Source: Citrus sinensis (taxonomy: Eukaryota; Streptophyta; Magnoliopsida; Sapindales; Rutaceae). From it: a stretch of 64,000 bases of DNA. Numbering within the stretch: position 1 is the stretch's first letter; the number at the start of each line of letters is the position of its first letter. The notes beneath the pieces are model-generated. The model searched no databases, had not been told where the DNA came from, and was given only the letters and a program-made list of their open reading frames with translations. The stretch covers positions 21,392,501-21,456,500 of the forward strand of contig NC_068561.1 of NCBI RefSeq assembly GCF_022201045.2. The letters are read 5' to 3'. Shown one piece after another: positions 35,662 through 52,760 of the stretch. A program made the translations under genes and the position numbers.

Positions 35662-38600
35662 ATGGAGGAAGAATCCTCAGGAGGCAATGATACAGGAGTT
35701 CGAGTATCAATATTTGATTATTCGGTTGATAAGCATTTTAATGCACTCGACACTATTTCTAAACTCTGTGAAGAGCCAGAAAGTGAAGGCCTTGATGAAA
35801 GCGATGTTCAACAATTATCCTCCACGGTTACTTTTTTAAGGTAGTAATTTTTTTTATTTGGTATTTAATTATGTGTTTAATTTTGATGTGTTTTTAATAT
35901 AAGTAGGAATTGTTAATTTTGATGTGTTTTTAATACAATTAAGAATTGTGTCTGTTCAGAGAATGGAGATATTTCAATTACAGACCAAGAACCGTTAGGT
36001 TTGCAAAAGAGATGGGAAGTTGTGGGGAAAAGAATGTTTTAAGTGAGATTAACTTGCCTCAATTTTCATCTGCAGCAGTTCCTGAGGTACATCAGTTGAG
36101 ATTTTTTATGTTCTTTTAGTCAGCGCATTTAACGATATTTTATATTAGACTGTGATGTTATTTTGTTTGCATATTGTTGCAGGAGGAGGGATTGTGTACC
36201 GATGCAACTTCTCTGGTGTCTAGGTATGATTTAATATTTTGATTTTAATTCAACCTGCGTAGATTTTTTATAGCTGTTTTAGATGTGGTTTTCTCAGTAG
36301 AAATGAAGAGTTTCCTTATGTATGGATACTTCATATATGTCAGATGACATGACTGAATTATAAGAATGGTTTCTATATCCCCATCTGATAAAATTTTTTT
36401 ATGTGTTTCCAAAATTTTCTTATTATATCTTTTTTGCAGCAAAGACTTTGTGATATATGCTGGGGGGTCTGTCTGGGCATTGGATTGGTGTCCCAGAGTT
36501 CATGAAAAGCCTGACTGCCAGGTCAAATGTGAGGTAATTGTTGTTTATATATAGAAGACTCGATTAGGCTTTGTTTGATTATGGCACAATGTTTGTGGGA
36601 TTTGATTTTTAATTTTACATCATCACCAAAATCTTGTCAAGTTTTTATTTGGATGTCAATTCTGCAAGAAATTATTGTACACATGATTCAATCCTAAATT
36701 GACCTATTGGAGTTTAGTTCATTTGCTTGGTTTTCTAGCTTGTTATTGATGGCCTCAACTAACTTCCCTATACACCATTTCTGCTCTGGCCAACTCAGAG
36801 AATTTTTTTTTTTTTAACGGTTTTTCATTTCCTTATCCATTTTCCCACTTTTCATAAAGTTTTAAGTGGGCAGTGGAAGCATTTAGGCATTTATTTATTG
36901 TAATGTCAGAAAAGTACATGGATTTCAAAACATTATTCTGTAATTTGCCTATATCTTATTATCCTTGCCCTTTTACCATGGGAAAGCATTTTTTCCTGCA
37001 AGAAAGGAAAGCTAGAACTTATTCTTTATGGCATTAATTGTTGTCACTTATTTGAATATAAGTGAGAGTAGAATATTGTTGCAATGTATCTTCATGTTAA
37101 CCAGACTCTTCCTTTCTGTTCTATTTTTCATTTCTCATTTTAGTTTTGGCTTTTTTCCCCCCCAGTTTATTGCTGTTGCTGCTCATCCTCCTGAATCATG
37201 TTATCACAAATTAGGTGCTCCACTTACTGGCAGAGGCATGATTCAGATTTGGTGTATGCTAAATGTTGGTGTAAATGAGGAAGAGGCACGGTCACCCAAG
37301 AGAAACCTAAAACAAAAATCTCAAAATTTTGAAGACTCAGATGACAAAACAAAGAGACCAAGAGGGAGACCAAGAAAAAAGCCAACAGATGAAGCTCTTG
37401 ATGATTATGCTACAAAGGACAAGTTAACGCAATCAAAGAGGCCAAGAGGAAGACCTAGAAAAAAACCAAAAGATGAATCTAGTGGCAACTTGGATGGTGT
37501 TGAACAGTTCGTTCAACCACTTGCTGTTCAATATCCAGAAGATTCATCCAACATGCTAACCATACAAGAAGTTTCTGGGAATACCCTTAGAAAACTTCAG
37601 ACTTCAACTGAAAGAGCATCTTCATCAAATTCATCTCTTAAAACTCCTCTGCAGAGCAGAATATTGAAACAACTTTCTGTTCAACATACAGAAGATTCAT
37701 CTAGGTTGCTAACTGTAGAAGAAGCTTCTGGAGATACCCTTAGAAAACTTCAAATGTCAACTGAAAAAGCATCTTCATCAAATTCATCCCTTAAAACTCC
37801 TGTTAGGAGTCGAAAATTGAAAAGTAAGGCAAGAGTAGAGAAACATAGCCATGATATATGTCAACCATTATCAAATGTAAACGAAGATGAGGAACCTCCT
37901 ACTGCGAATCATCAAATATATCATGGCTCTGAACGAGATTCTGCAGTATGTGATGTTTTAGGTGATTTTCTTTCCAAACCAAGCTTGGTTTCTTGTCCTA
38001 TACCAAAGGACATTGCTCTTCCTAGGGTTGTATTGTGCCTGGCCCACAATGGAAAAGTTGCATGGGATGTGAAATGGAAGCCATATAATGCAGTAGATTG
38101 CAAGTGCAAGCAACGGCTGGGGTATCTTGCTGTCTTGCTGGGAAATGGATCCCTTGAAGTGTAAGACATCTGCTTGAGTTGTCTAAACTTTTTATATCTA
38201 ATTTTATTTGTTTTCATGCGTTTTGAGTGCTGTTATTTTTCTTGGTGTTTTAGCATCAAAATTTGCATGTTGAGGTCCTGTTTATGCGAATGATCTGTGA
38301 ATTATCTTGCTATTTTTGAGGGGATAAATTAATTAGCTCGTAATATTGAGGTTAATTTCATATCCAATGCATCGGAATTTGTGCTTGCTTAGACAAAAAT
38401 ACTGTACTAGTAGTAAATATTTAATTCCTATTATAAAATACTTTCCTCAGTTCTTTCTTTTATATTGTTAAGCATTTATGAGCCTTGACCTTATATGTTA
38501 TCAATTGTTTGCATCAGACTATGATATATAGAAATTGCTTGGTTGTATGTTATATGATGCATTACAAGCAATTACAGTGTGTGGGGTGTTATCTAACGAT

Positions 38601-41600
38601 TTCTCTTATCAAATGTAGTTGGGAGGTTCCTCTTCTCCGGACAATGAAAGCTATTTATTTGTCTTCCATGAAAGAGGGGACTGATCCTCGCTTCGTAAAA
38701 TTGGAACCAGTATTCAGATGCTCCATGTTAAAATGTGGTGGCACACAGAGGTAATCTGCATGTCTAATTTTTGTATCTTCTTTTGATAACTAAATTGTAG
38801 TTCAATTAGCATCAAAACAAAGAATTTGTTAGTCACAGATAGTCTTAGAGGTCAGATCTTGCAAATTTGCACCTACGCTTTTAATGAAGTTTTGATATCT
38901 TTACATATGAGAGTCCCCTGTATCACTGAATATTTGTTAAGGATATCTGAATCAAACAGACATTGTTTAGAAGTAAATAGGTATAATCTATGGGATTGGA
39001 TATTAAGTAGATGATTACAGAATTTAGAAACTTAGGGGATTAATTCTCTGTTGCATGACTCAGAATGCATGTCAATGTCGTATTGGGATGGTAGTTGTCA
39101 GGCCTAAAATTCTCATTTTCTTTATGATTTTTTATATTTAAATTGGATCCTTGATTTTAAGAAGGCTTTATCTGGAAGTAGATTTTACTGGATGTCATAT
39201 TTCTCTCAGATCATCATGGGGTTCTCAGATTCAAAGGTTGATCATAATTGAACAGAAAAATTGACTGAGGAATATTTGCTTTACCAGCCAAATTCATCTA
39301 CCGGCTAAATGTCATGACTGTCTAAATTTTTATTGTTTGACATACCCAGGGATATATCTATGATTTACCAGTAATTTACTTCTATTATGCAGCATCCCTT
39401 TGACAATGGAGTGGTCAACCTCACCTCCACATGATTACTTACTGGCAGGGTGCCATGATGGGACGGTAATATATCTTCTATCCTTTTTTGTGTTTCAGTC
39501 TGCTCCTAACTTATTTGAGATGTAGATTTCATGCTTTAGATTTGGGAATAAGGGTTTCTGCGTCTCTTTAAAATAGATCTGTCACAGTTACTTGGAGTAG
39601 ATTCTCCAAGTAGTATCTGTTGATTAAATTTATGTCGGCATGCACTATCCCAGTTGCTGGTGGGATTGTTGGAGAGATTACGGCCTTTTCGCTTTTAGTT
39701 TTCTGTGTCAGAACTAAAGAATTATACCTTGCACACAGGTCGCTTTGTGGAAATTTGTTGCAAGTGATTCATCTATAGGTAAAAACAGTGCATGTCACTT
39801 TTTATTTGATATCGTCTTTTCTCTTGCACACAAATTCTTGACTTATGAAGCACTTTGAATAATTTGCCTACTTTTATCTTTCACTTGCTGATGTGCAGAT
39901 TCAAGACCTTTGCTCTGTTTTAGTGCCGATACACTTCCTATTAGAGCAGTTTCATGGGCCCCGGCTGAGAGGTTAGTGATGCTACATGAACTCTAGTTGA
40001 GATCTTACGGCTGAAAAACTAAAAACATCGATCTTTAATCTATCTTTTTACATACTACTAAAATGTTTTTATTTACAATTTTCAGTGATTCGGATAGTGC
40101 AAATGTTATACTCACTGCTGGACATGGAGGCCTAAAGTTTTGGGACATACGGTAAGTATGATGGCTTTTATTATTTTTTCAATTTTTAATGTACAATGCC
40201 TTTTCGTTCATTTTTTAAAATTTTCTGGTTTTTTCTTTCTGTGCAATTCATCTTGTCATTTTAGATTACTCATTGATTACTGTAATTTTTCTTATAGAAA
40301 CTTTTTTTAATGTATGTCTTAGTGAAAAATCTTGAGAGAGTAAGTTACACTCTTGTCAGTGAGTTCATGTTCCGCTAAGGGCATATTTTAATCTTTAGCA
40401 AGTTCAATGTGAGATTGAACTTCCATATGCGACTTCCTTCCATATATTACAGTATTGACGGTTGCGGGAAACTGTCCACAAACTTATATGATGTAATTAA
40501 GCTTATGGACTAATAAGCTTTAGCTGAAGTCATAATTTTCAGGCTTCAAAATCAGTCATTAAAATCTATTTTCATGTCAGTAATTTTGCTACTGTATTTT
40601 CTGTGTAGTTGCCTGTGAAGAGTTGTTATGGCCATTATCTTCAGCTACCTACATTCCATTATCCAATGAGTGATGATCCTGGGTGCCTGTTTGATGTTGG
40701 AGTATAATGCATGGATTATCAGTTTTATTTTTTGGATCTACACTATTAGCTTTACTGCCGATTAGTGTCAGTTAGTCGGAAGGGATAAATCACAGAGAAA
40801 ACCTGCCAAACTTGAGTGAAACACAAACTATTGTCACAATTTATATAGTTGATAACTTTTTAGCGTCAACATACAGAATGTATAAATATATTTTACTGAT
40901 TCAATTTGCACATGATAACCTTTTATCTTTCAAATGAATAAAATATTATACTAACTAAATATTATACTAACTTCTGTTTACTAAGGCTGTTAGCTTGTGC
41001 TATTTAATATTCATCCCCTGGGTCATAAGACTTTCTAAGTTGATTTTTTGGATCCTGAATTCTTAATATGTTGTGTTTTTATTTTTATTTTTTTTGTCCC
41101 CTTCTTCCAAAATTTAGCTCTTTTTTCTTTTTGGAATGTTTATCTGTTTTACAAGATTAAAGCATGTACTTGAAACAAGAATAGTACATAGACATAGGCT
41201 ATTTCTGTTAAACTTTATACTTGTTTAACCTGTGGAAAAATTAGTATCATTACATAGTCACTGAAGAAATTTGTGATTTTTGCAGTGACCCATTCCGTCC
41301 CTTGTGGGACATCCATCCAGCTCCAAAGTTCATATATGGTCTGGATTGGTTGCCAGATCCAGGGTTAGCTATGACTTGCTAAAAAAACACAAATTACATT
41401 CCTAATAGTGATTTTGTTTTACCCTTACCTTTAAACATTGCTTTTTCACTTTTAACAGGTGTGTTATTTTATCCTTTGATGATGGAGCAATGAGGATAGT
41501 CAGCTTGTTGAAGGCTGCATATGATGTCCCCGCTACAGGAAAACCTTTTGCTGGGACAAAGCAGCAAGGGTTGCACCTTGTTAATTGTTCATCCTTTGCT

Positions 41601-43267
41601 ATCTGGAGTGTGCAAGTGTCACGGCTAACAGGTATCTCTCTTATGCTTTGGTTTTAAGTTTTCACAGTCAGTCATGTTTGTTACCTCGGCTCTGAGTGAT
41701 TAATTATCTGTTCGACTGAATGCTTATGAATTTAATGCATTATGCAAGTTTCTTGCATAGAATTGTTCATGTGAAAACAATTTGAATTGGTCCCCACTTT
41801 TGTTTAATTTTTAATAACCATGTGCAAGATCACTTAGTTATTTGGTGATTCATTAGAACAAAGGTATTAGTTTTAATCTTCATAGGAATTGCTGCCAAAC
41901 AATCTTGTATAGGATCATTATTCTTGTCTTTTAAAATTAAAGTCATTTTTTATTATTTAATCTTTTATTTATGATGTTTAACCAATCTGGTTGAACTGCT
42001 AAATTCCAATGCCCTTATTATGACCAAGTTGATGTATATCAATTTTAAATTCTAGGCATGGTCGCATACTGCAGTGCAGATGGCACCGTTCATCGTTTCC
42101 AGGTGAGTTAACTTTCTTCTTTCCTTTATTTTTGTTGTCTTTCTGCCTTAAAAATCATTTTGTATCATGCTTTTCTCGAACCCATTCCTAACGGAAAATA
42201 TCAAATGTCATTACTTTATTCTGTAATTTTCGTTTCCATTAACATCTTTTTACAAGAAGGATATTGAGGCATAGCGATTTCAACCGTGACATCTCCTTCC
42301 AAGCATCTCTATTTTGAAATTTCTTTCTGAACCATCGATCAAATTAAATTGCTCTCTATGATATTTGTCTGTTAAAATGTTTCTGAGAGGAGCTCATACT
42401 TTTCAGTTCCTCAGCACCGAGATGTGAAAATAATCCACAATCTCACTTTTGCTGCTCACTTTAAATAAAAATGGAGAAAAGAATCCATAGATAAATGCCC
42501 TTCTAAGTGCCACTAAGCTTTTAGCTTTTACCTAACCAGATGATCTTGTCTTGACAATAGCTCACAGCGAAAGCAGTTGAAAAAGATCATTCACGAAACC
42601 GCCCCATGCATTTTCTGTGTGGATCCGTGACTGAGGATGAATCAGCTATTACAGTGAACACTCCATTAGACAATACTCCAGTACCACTGAAGAAGACAGT
42701 TCATGATGCTGGGGAAAGATCCATGCGAAGTTTCTTGATTGAGTCAAATTCATCCAAAAGTCCAAATGATAAGAAGGGGAAAAATGTTTTAAGCTCAGAT
42801 AATCAACCTTTAGGTACTTCTTTTGCAATTTGGTTAATGTTTACCTATTAACCAGTTCATTAACAATTCTCAAATTGTTATTTATTTTTTTTTTTTCTGC
42901 AGCCCTTTGTTATGGCAATGAACCAGGTGAAGAATCTGAAGGTGATATGACATTGGCAGCTCTTAAGAACAAACAAAAACCAAAATCCAGAAGTAGCAGT
43001 AAAAAAAAGGAGGAAGATGATCAAGCGATGGTGTGTATAGATGAAGAGGCAACGGATATACAGGGGAAGGAAAATGCAAAAGGAGAAGCTGGGAACGGAA
43101 TAGAAGTTCTACCTCCTAAAGTTGTAGCGATGCATCGAGTGAGATGGAACATGAACAAAGGCAGTGAGAGATGGCTATGCTATGGAGGAGCTGGTGGAAT
43201 TATTCGATGTCAGGAAATTAGAGTACCTGATATTGATAAGAAGATGGGGAAGAAGATACAGAAATGA
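35662..43267 (+). CDS. AT-hook and WD40 protein, TFIIIC GTF3C2-like
   Basis: Exons 35662-35840, 35960-36086, 36183-36223, 36440-36533, 37166-38160, 38619-38750, 39393-39465, 39739-39778, 39899-39971, 40086-40151, 41286-41363, 41459-41631, 42056-42102, 42561-42813 and 42903-43267 join in frame to 911 residues. Two AT-hooks (KRPRGRPRKKP) start at residues 210 and 238. WD-type blades are spread over the protein (VWALDWCPR, PLTMEWST, VALWKF, GGLKFWDIR, GLDWLPDPG, IVSLLKA). The C-terminus is Lys-rich with GKKIQK. This plan matches GTF3C2/TFIIIC110 and yeast tau91, part of the TFIIIC factor for RNA polymerase III genes, so a nuclear DNA-binding role is expected. It resembles Arabidopsis AT1G19485 from memory. 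Exon 5 holds a 51-codon internal tandem duplication. Start chosen as the first ATG opening the frame that splices on. Confidence 0.9.
37515..37825 (+). repeat. 153-bp tandem duplication inside the WD40 gene exon 5
   Basis: Two copies of a 51-codon unit (period 153 bp, for example 37520 against 37673) encode a Ser/Thr-rich linker, each with EDSS, SGxTLRKLQxSTE and ASSSNSSLKTP. The period is a multiple of three, so the frame is kept. It lies just after the second AT-hook. Confidence 0.85.
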
Positions 43268-43896
43268 TCATGAACATTAACGTCCGGGTATTTTATTATC
43301 ATGCCCACAAGTGGTCTTCTTATCACGTTTATCCTTATTTTTATTTTCAATTGAATCTCTTAACAAAAATTCTTTAAAGTTTATGATGATGTAGCTGTTG
43401 GTTTATGTAAGTAATATATATATTTTAGTAAATGAATAATCCTACATTTACAAAGTATGAGGCAATTTGTATTCTAAAGGTAAATCATACGATAATTAAG
43501 TATTTCATATATTGCGTTCTATCGGCGTCGGCCATATCTATTGGACTACAAATTTGTAAGCATTATTGAGTTCTTTTATCATCATCATCATCATTCTAAG
43601 AAAGGGTGGGTTATTTTTTTTATTCATATGTAGGATTTTTTTGATTTGCTGGTGCAAAGAAACATTCGTCAAGTTAATTAAAATAAGGATGTCAATAGCA
43701 ATTACACATATATACGCACGTGATCGTGAACAAGTCTGCTGTTTTGATTCCAAAGTCACAGACTGGGATCCAAAATACTAGCCACTTAGACGGAGTTTGA
43801 AGTGCCTTTGCTCTTTAATTTGCTTCGCAGTCAACTCTCTCTCAGCTTTTATCGCGCACAATTAGTGGAAAATTAACTGTTTACCATCCTTGCTTG
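43268..43896. other. Intergenic between the WD40 and subtilase genes
   Basis: Holds the 3' end of the WD40 gene and the upstream region of the subtilase gene. An (ATC)n run of five units lies near 43580. No other gene seen. Confidence 0.5.
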
Positions 43897-43905
43897 TATA
43901 TATAC
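43897..43905 (+). promoter_or_regulatory. TATA box of the subtilase gene
   Basis: TATATATAC lies 66 bp upstream of the start codon at 43971, with a short A-rich leader in between. A typical plant core promoter. Confidence 0.6.
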
Positions 43906-43970
43906 CTCAACTCCGAGCTTTCACTTTGGGTTTTAGCACACGTAAACAGAGAAAGAGCAAATAACCAAAA

Positions 43971-47753
<3,783 letters not shown>

Positions 47754-48738
47754 ACAATTTTTTTATTATTATTATTTTTTTAATCTCGGATTTCATAGGT
47801 CAGGAAACAAAACAGATTGCATATTAGTGCTCACCAGTATTGATTCTTTCTCGGAAACAAAAGTCGATTGCTTGTATGGTTTTACAACTATTTTCCCAGT
47901 CCCGTTAATTTTTCAGAAATCCACAGGTAAGGGTTTTTTCTTGTTTTCGTTGACAAACTTGAAAGATTGAAATAATGACGTATCGTTAATTGCTAGTGTG
48001 CAACAGTTTACATACTTAGGAACCTGGGATGAGAGGTCTAAGTCGCCATACTTAAAAATAAAAAATAAATAAATGATGCACGGTGTAAGAAGAAAATAAC
48101 ATTATTCCCACAGTTTTCATCTTCAGCATTGACAGTAATACACAACTAGGATTAGCTAATGAGAAAACCAAAGTTATACTGTATTGCAAACTCGTGTAAA
48201 TAGGATAGGCAGATGATTATGCATGCTCAGCAGAAATGAACTCACCAAATTGGGAAACTAGATTGCCAAAAGCTGAACTTACCGAACAATTTTTGCTGTA
48301 TAGTGGTATGTTTCTTAACGTTACAAAAGATCCGCTATAAACAAGTCATTTCTCAACTCGTGTCCAGCTGCCTCTTTCTCAAGTCAAAACCCACCAAATT
48401 GGCGGCGTCAGTTTCTTAGTGTAAGTGTCTTCTCACCAAAACTTCAGGACAGCAGTAACTCAGAATTTGGTACACTTTACTTTCCAACATCACTGATCTG
48501 ACACGAAGCCTTGATTGTGTCCAGATATAGGGACATAACAATCGGGCCAACCCAAATATTTTGGCCCATTTTAGACGACATAGGAAGATCTCCAACCTGC
48601 AACAGTGTCGTATGGATGAGCACCCAATCACAGTCTCATTTCCTTTAAATAGCCCTTCCATGTTCCTAGACAGTGTTCTGCTCTGGCTTACACTTTGAGA
48701 ACTTTTAGTCCTGGTCCAAACCAAATCTTGAAAGAAGC
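47754..48738. other. Convergent 3' regions of the subtilase and bZIP genes
   Basis: The plus-strand subtilase and the minus-strand bZIP gene end toward each other here. The stretch probably holds both 3' untranslated regions. No further gene is supported; the 113-codon minus-strand frame at 48416-48757 is downstream of the bZIP stop codon. Confidence 0.5.
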
Positions 48739-51700
48739 TCAACACTGCATCCCACATTGACGGCCATGGAGATTTTTCAGCTTTGTAAGTTCCTTCCTCC
48801 TCTTTCTTGCCTCAGCTGCAGTAGCTGCATCCACCAGTTTCCTACTGGGATAGTTAACTGGTTCTTGTTTCTTCTCTGGATGACTCACAAGATGGTTGGC
48901 TATCTTAGAAACAGCCTTGGTATGGCCAGTGTAATCAGACTGCAGTACATTATCATGTTTAACAATAAATGAACCCCCAACAGAGGACAGTGGTGGAGGT
49001 GTAAGAGTTGCTTCTCTTGTGTAACGCCCAATTTGCTGGCAACCTCCATCTTGAGGGGATTCGGTGACAGGAATATCATTGAGATCATTATAACTTTGAG
49101 CTTCTGGTAAACCATATGCTTCATTTTTAATTTTTACGGGCAACAAGAAATGATGATTCTCCTTGTCTGCGGTCATTTTTGAAGACGAACCACTGCCATA
49201 CCCATTATGGGCAGAAGTTTCATCTTGTAGGATCTTTAGGCCGTTGGAGATTGGAGCATGAAATCCACTACCACTATCATGAAGAGGGAAGAACCAAGGG
49301 CATGGCACTACATATAGAGGTGTTCTTGCCACATTACTATCCGTGGGGTTTTCTTGCTCCTGAGAGGAAGCAAGCTCACCAGTTATTGATGTAGAAATGT
49401 TCGATGGAAAGGTGACTGCATTTTGCATCCCATGTCGTGATGGGACAGGCTGTGAAGATTGAATGATGGAAGGCCAGCCCAGTGGCGTGAGAGCATGGTG
49501 ATTGTACAAGAGCAATGGGCAGTTTGTAGGAGAGGAAGACATCTCCGCATGGGCCAACTTAACCTCTCCTTGAGTTTCGCCAACCTCAGCTTTCATTACT
49601 TTCGCCACCTGCAAAATAGGAGAGCATGTCAGGTCATGGTACATTTATGCTAAAATATCTAACAAATCAAAATATACAATCCTCTTACCTGTGCCTTCAA
49701 ATGCTTATTTATTGTCTCCAAAGACTGATATTCTTTAACAGCCAACTCCTTTTCCTTCTCAACAGAAATACCACCAAATGTGGAAAAAGTCAGTTTTGCA
49801 TTCCAATGTGAATTCAAGAACAACTATATGAAGATACAATAGCTTTGTAAGCAAGATAATTATATTTTAGAAACTACTGTCAGCCAGATGCCTAATTGCA
49901 AGACAGTGATGCTTCAGGGCAGGGAGATCTGCCTACCCTCTTTAAACTTTCGTTCTCCTGTGATAGATCAGCAGCTTTTCTGGTTAACTCCTCACACAAA
50001 GCCTGAATCAAGTTTAGAGAGGATGCACAATTGGAGCAAGACATCAGTCGCACACTTCAGTGATTAGAAAGCATCTCTTTGCTTGACATAATAATGTACA
50101 TTAGCTTAAATGCTTCAAATGCAAACTGATTAAATTATTATATGCATTGAATAATTGTGATGCAAAGAGATAAGCTCGATAGCTAACAAAGGATAATTGG
50201 GACAAATAAGGTTGATCATTAGACATGATTATACTCTAATCATACTAAAGAATATCCATATGTGAACAGAGAACAAACAATTGTGAAATTATAAAGAAAA
50301 CCAGGTCATTTGGGGCACGACAATCAGAATCTGAAAGTTGTTCATCAATAATATACACAAACTGAGAACAAACAGCTTACTTGTCGGCGACGAATGGTCT
50401 GCCTAGCTGATTCTCTGTTTGCTAATATTCTACGTACTCTTCGCTCTTCCTTTTCGGCCTGAGTGGCAAATCTTCAGTCACAAATAAAGAACATTTAACA
50501 GGGCAAAATTTCTGAGGACTCTAGAAGCTTTTAATACCTCAGTTAAATTTTGCCTGGACCTGCCACCAGCCATTGATATGTACCTTGTGGCACACAGAGA
50601 ACTTCGTTTAAGTGATTCAGCATCTTGGTCAGCTTTTACTGGTTTAATTAATATATTGCCACATGCAGTTCGATCCCGCTGCTGATCCGATATTACTTGG
50701 TCCTGCTATAAACAAAAATATTGCTCAAGTCCTGCACAGAATAGTGCGACTTGGTGACAGACCGCTACAAGTTTTCAAATTTAACATAACAGTTGACTAA
50801 TTAAATTCTCATTTGCTTAAAATTACTACTCTTGCATTCAATAGAAAAGGCATGGGCACAGGAATTGATTAACTGGATGTAGGAAGCAAAGGTGGAAATT
50901 AAAATTTGCCTTGAATGGAGAACTCAAGACACTCTTTTGCATTAAATTAATAAGCTTTTCGTTCATTAACCCAAAAAGCATTCCTTTAGTAAAATGATTT
51001 ATCTTAACCTGTATTGTGATGAAAAAATTACAGTGCTAACACAATTTGTTTTCACATAAGCTTCCAATTAAAAACATGCTAAGGAAGTCTTATATCAACA
51101 TAAAGAACAGGATATGGGGGGAAAAAGAATATTCAAGAAAACATGGAACTTCTAACCCATCTTAACAAGTCAGTCGTAGAATCAACAAATCTCATATCAG
51201 TCATATTATGATGTACCAACAAAGTGATACACACGGAAAGCACCTATCTGTTGAACATACAGATAAACAGGAAGGAAACCATACCCATCGACATCTCTTC
51301 CTTTTAGATCTCCTAATTCAGAGTAATATAAAAACAATCTCATGAACAAAGGCTCTCTCTTGTTTTTTTTTTTTTTTTTGCCTGGGTCCACGAGGACGTC
51401 CTCAACTGTCGAGGCGAGGCATATCATAAGGTTGTTAAACTCATTCTCAATGCAACAACTAAAAACATAGTTCCTCAAATTAAAATTCGAAATGTATCCT
51501 ACAATTTCTATACCTATTGATCAGCTCCTGATAAAGCTAGGAGTTGAAGGATCATCACACATAATGAAAAAGGTAAAATAAAATAAAAAGAGCAAGCCAA
51601 AGCAAACATTCATTCGATCCATCACTTGCTTCTGCTGATCAAAATGACATTCAATTTTATCATTCAGTACATAAACCAAATATTGTTCCCATAATCATTT

Positions 51701-52197
51701 TCCAAACCGTTGAATTAATAAAGAATTAACAATTACCCTATTTCCTAAAAATAGAAAAAGAAAAAAGTTTACAATCTTTTAACGAAATAAATTATTTTAT
51801 TTCACTTGCTACTTTAGAGCAAATAAAAACCAACTACTAAATTCACAAAAAAAGCAATAAATGAAAAAATAACAGTTGAAATTCGGAAACTAACATCAAT
51901 GGGATCCGAGCAGGGTGGCTCCGGGTCTACCGGGTTCATGGCCGACTCGGCCTGACCAGGCGGCGACTCGGTCTTGACTCGCTTCCTGACTCGTTTCCCT
52001 TTGCATCCCCAATTCGTCGCCGTTTCAGCAGCACCGCTGCCACCGCCGTTCTCTATCATTGCTAAATGCGCCAAATCCGCCAGCACCTCCGCCGCCTCAA
52101 GCTCCATATCCACCATCCGATCTTCCGCACTCTCCGGCGGAGAGCTCTGTAACGACGCCGTCGAAGAACTCGAAACCGAACAGCTCTCTAAATCCAT
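48739..52197 (-). CDS. bZIP transcription factor with atypical basic region
   Basis: Minus-strand exons 52197-51895, 50705-50538, 50458-50381, 50002-49937, 49757-49689 and 49608-48739 are all in phase 0 and give 517 residues. Residues 1-101 are Ser- and acid-rich with a basic patch GKRVRKRVK. The bZIP domain starts near residue 158. Asn171 is the conserved basic-region Asn, but Ile179 sits where nearly all bZIPs have Arg or Lys (N-x7-R/K), and Arg follows at 180-182. Leucines at 189, 196, 203 and 210 form the zipper. The 289-residue last exon is Pro/Ser/Asn-rich and ends with a basic helix-like EARKRRKELTKLK. Resembles Arabidopsis AT1G19490 from memory, which would keep its neighbour relation with the WD40 gene. 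The exon 2 acceptor is a TAGCAG tandem site. Confidence 0.9.
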
Positions 52198-52760
52198 AAC
52201 ACTTCGCTCGCACAGAGGGATTCAAAAGGCAAAAAATATAGTAAAAAGAAAAAAAAAACAATGTATTTTTATAATTTATCTTTTATTTTATTGTTGCTAC
52301 TTCAAAGAAAGGCTTTAGTACTACTACTTGCGCTTGGTGTTGATGAGCAAATGCAAGCTAGCAGCACACAGATGGTGGTTGAATGCCACCTGTCTTGCCA
52401 ACTTGGTACCAGACACCTATTGCTAACTCACGCCGATGTATCCCTGATCGCCACGTATAAGGTTAAGGCCATGTAGACTAATTGGCACGTGATATATCGC
52501 ACGTATGGGAAGTGGGTTGCTTGCTTAGGCTGCAGATTGGGGAGCATTTATGTATACGTGGTAGCGCAGATGTGGAACACGTGTGGTATTTCTATTCTGG
52601 GCTTTTGTTTTATTATTATTGTTTTAGTTTGGCAAAGGCTTTTGCTTGGGTTTAAGGAGTGTTTGGAGACACGTGGAAATCAGATGATCGGAAGACAACG
52701 TTTGTCTTCATATTTGGGTTTTTCTTCCATAGGAAAAGTCTTTGGCTATTTTATTGATCC
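52198..52760 (-). promoter_or_regulatory. bZIP gene promoter with clustered ACGT boxes
   Basis: Upstream of the minus-strand start codon lie three palindromic CACGTG boxes (52486-52491, 52578-52583, 52670-52675) and further ACGT cores at about 52452-52457, 52499-52504 and 52555-52560, all within 225 bp and about 250-480 bp from the start. ACGT boxes are the binding sites of plant bZIP and bHLH factors, so self-regulation or ABA/light control is possible. Inference only. Confidence 0.5.

Noticed and set aside
48416..48757. 113-codon minus-strand frame after the bZIP stop
   Set aside because: Lies in the expected 3' untranslated region, in another frame, with no motif.
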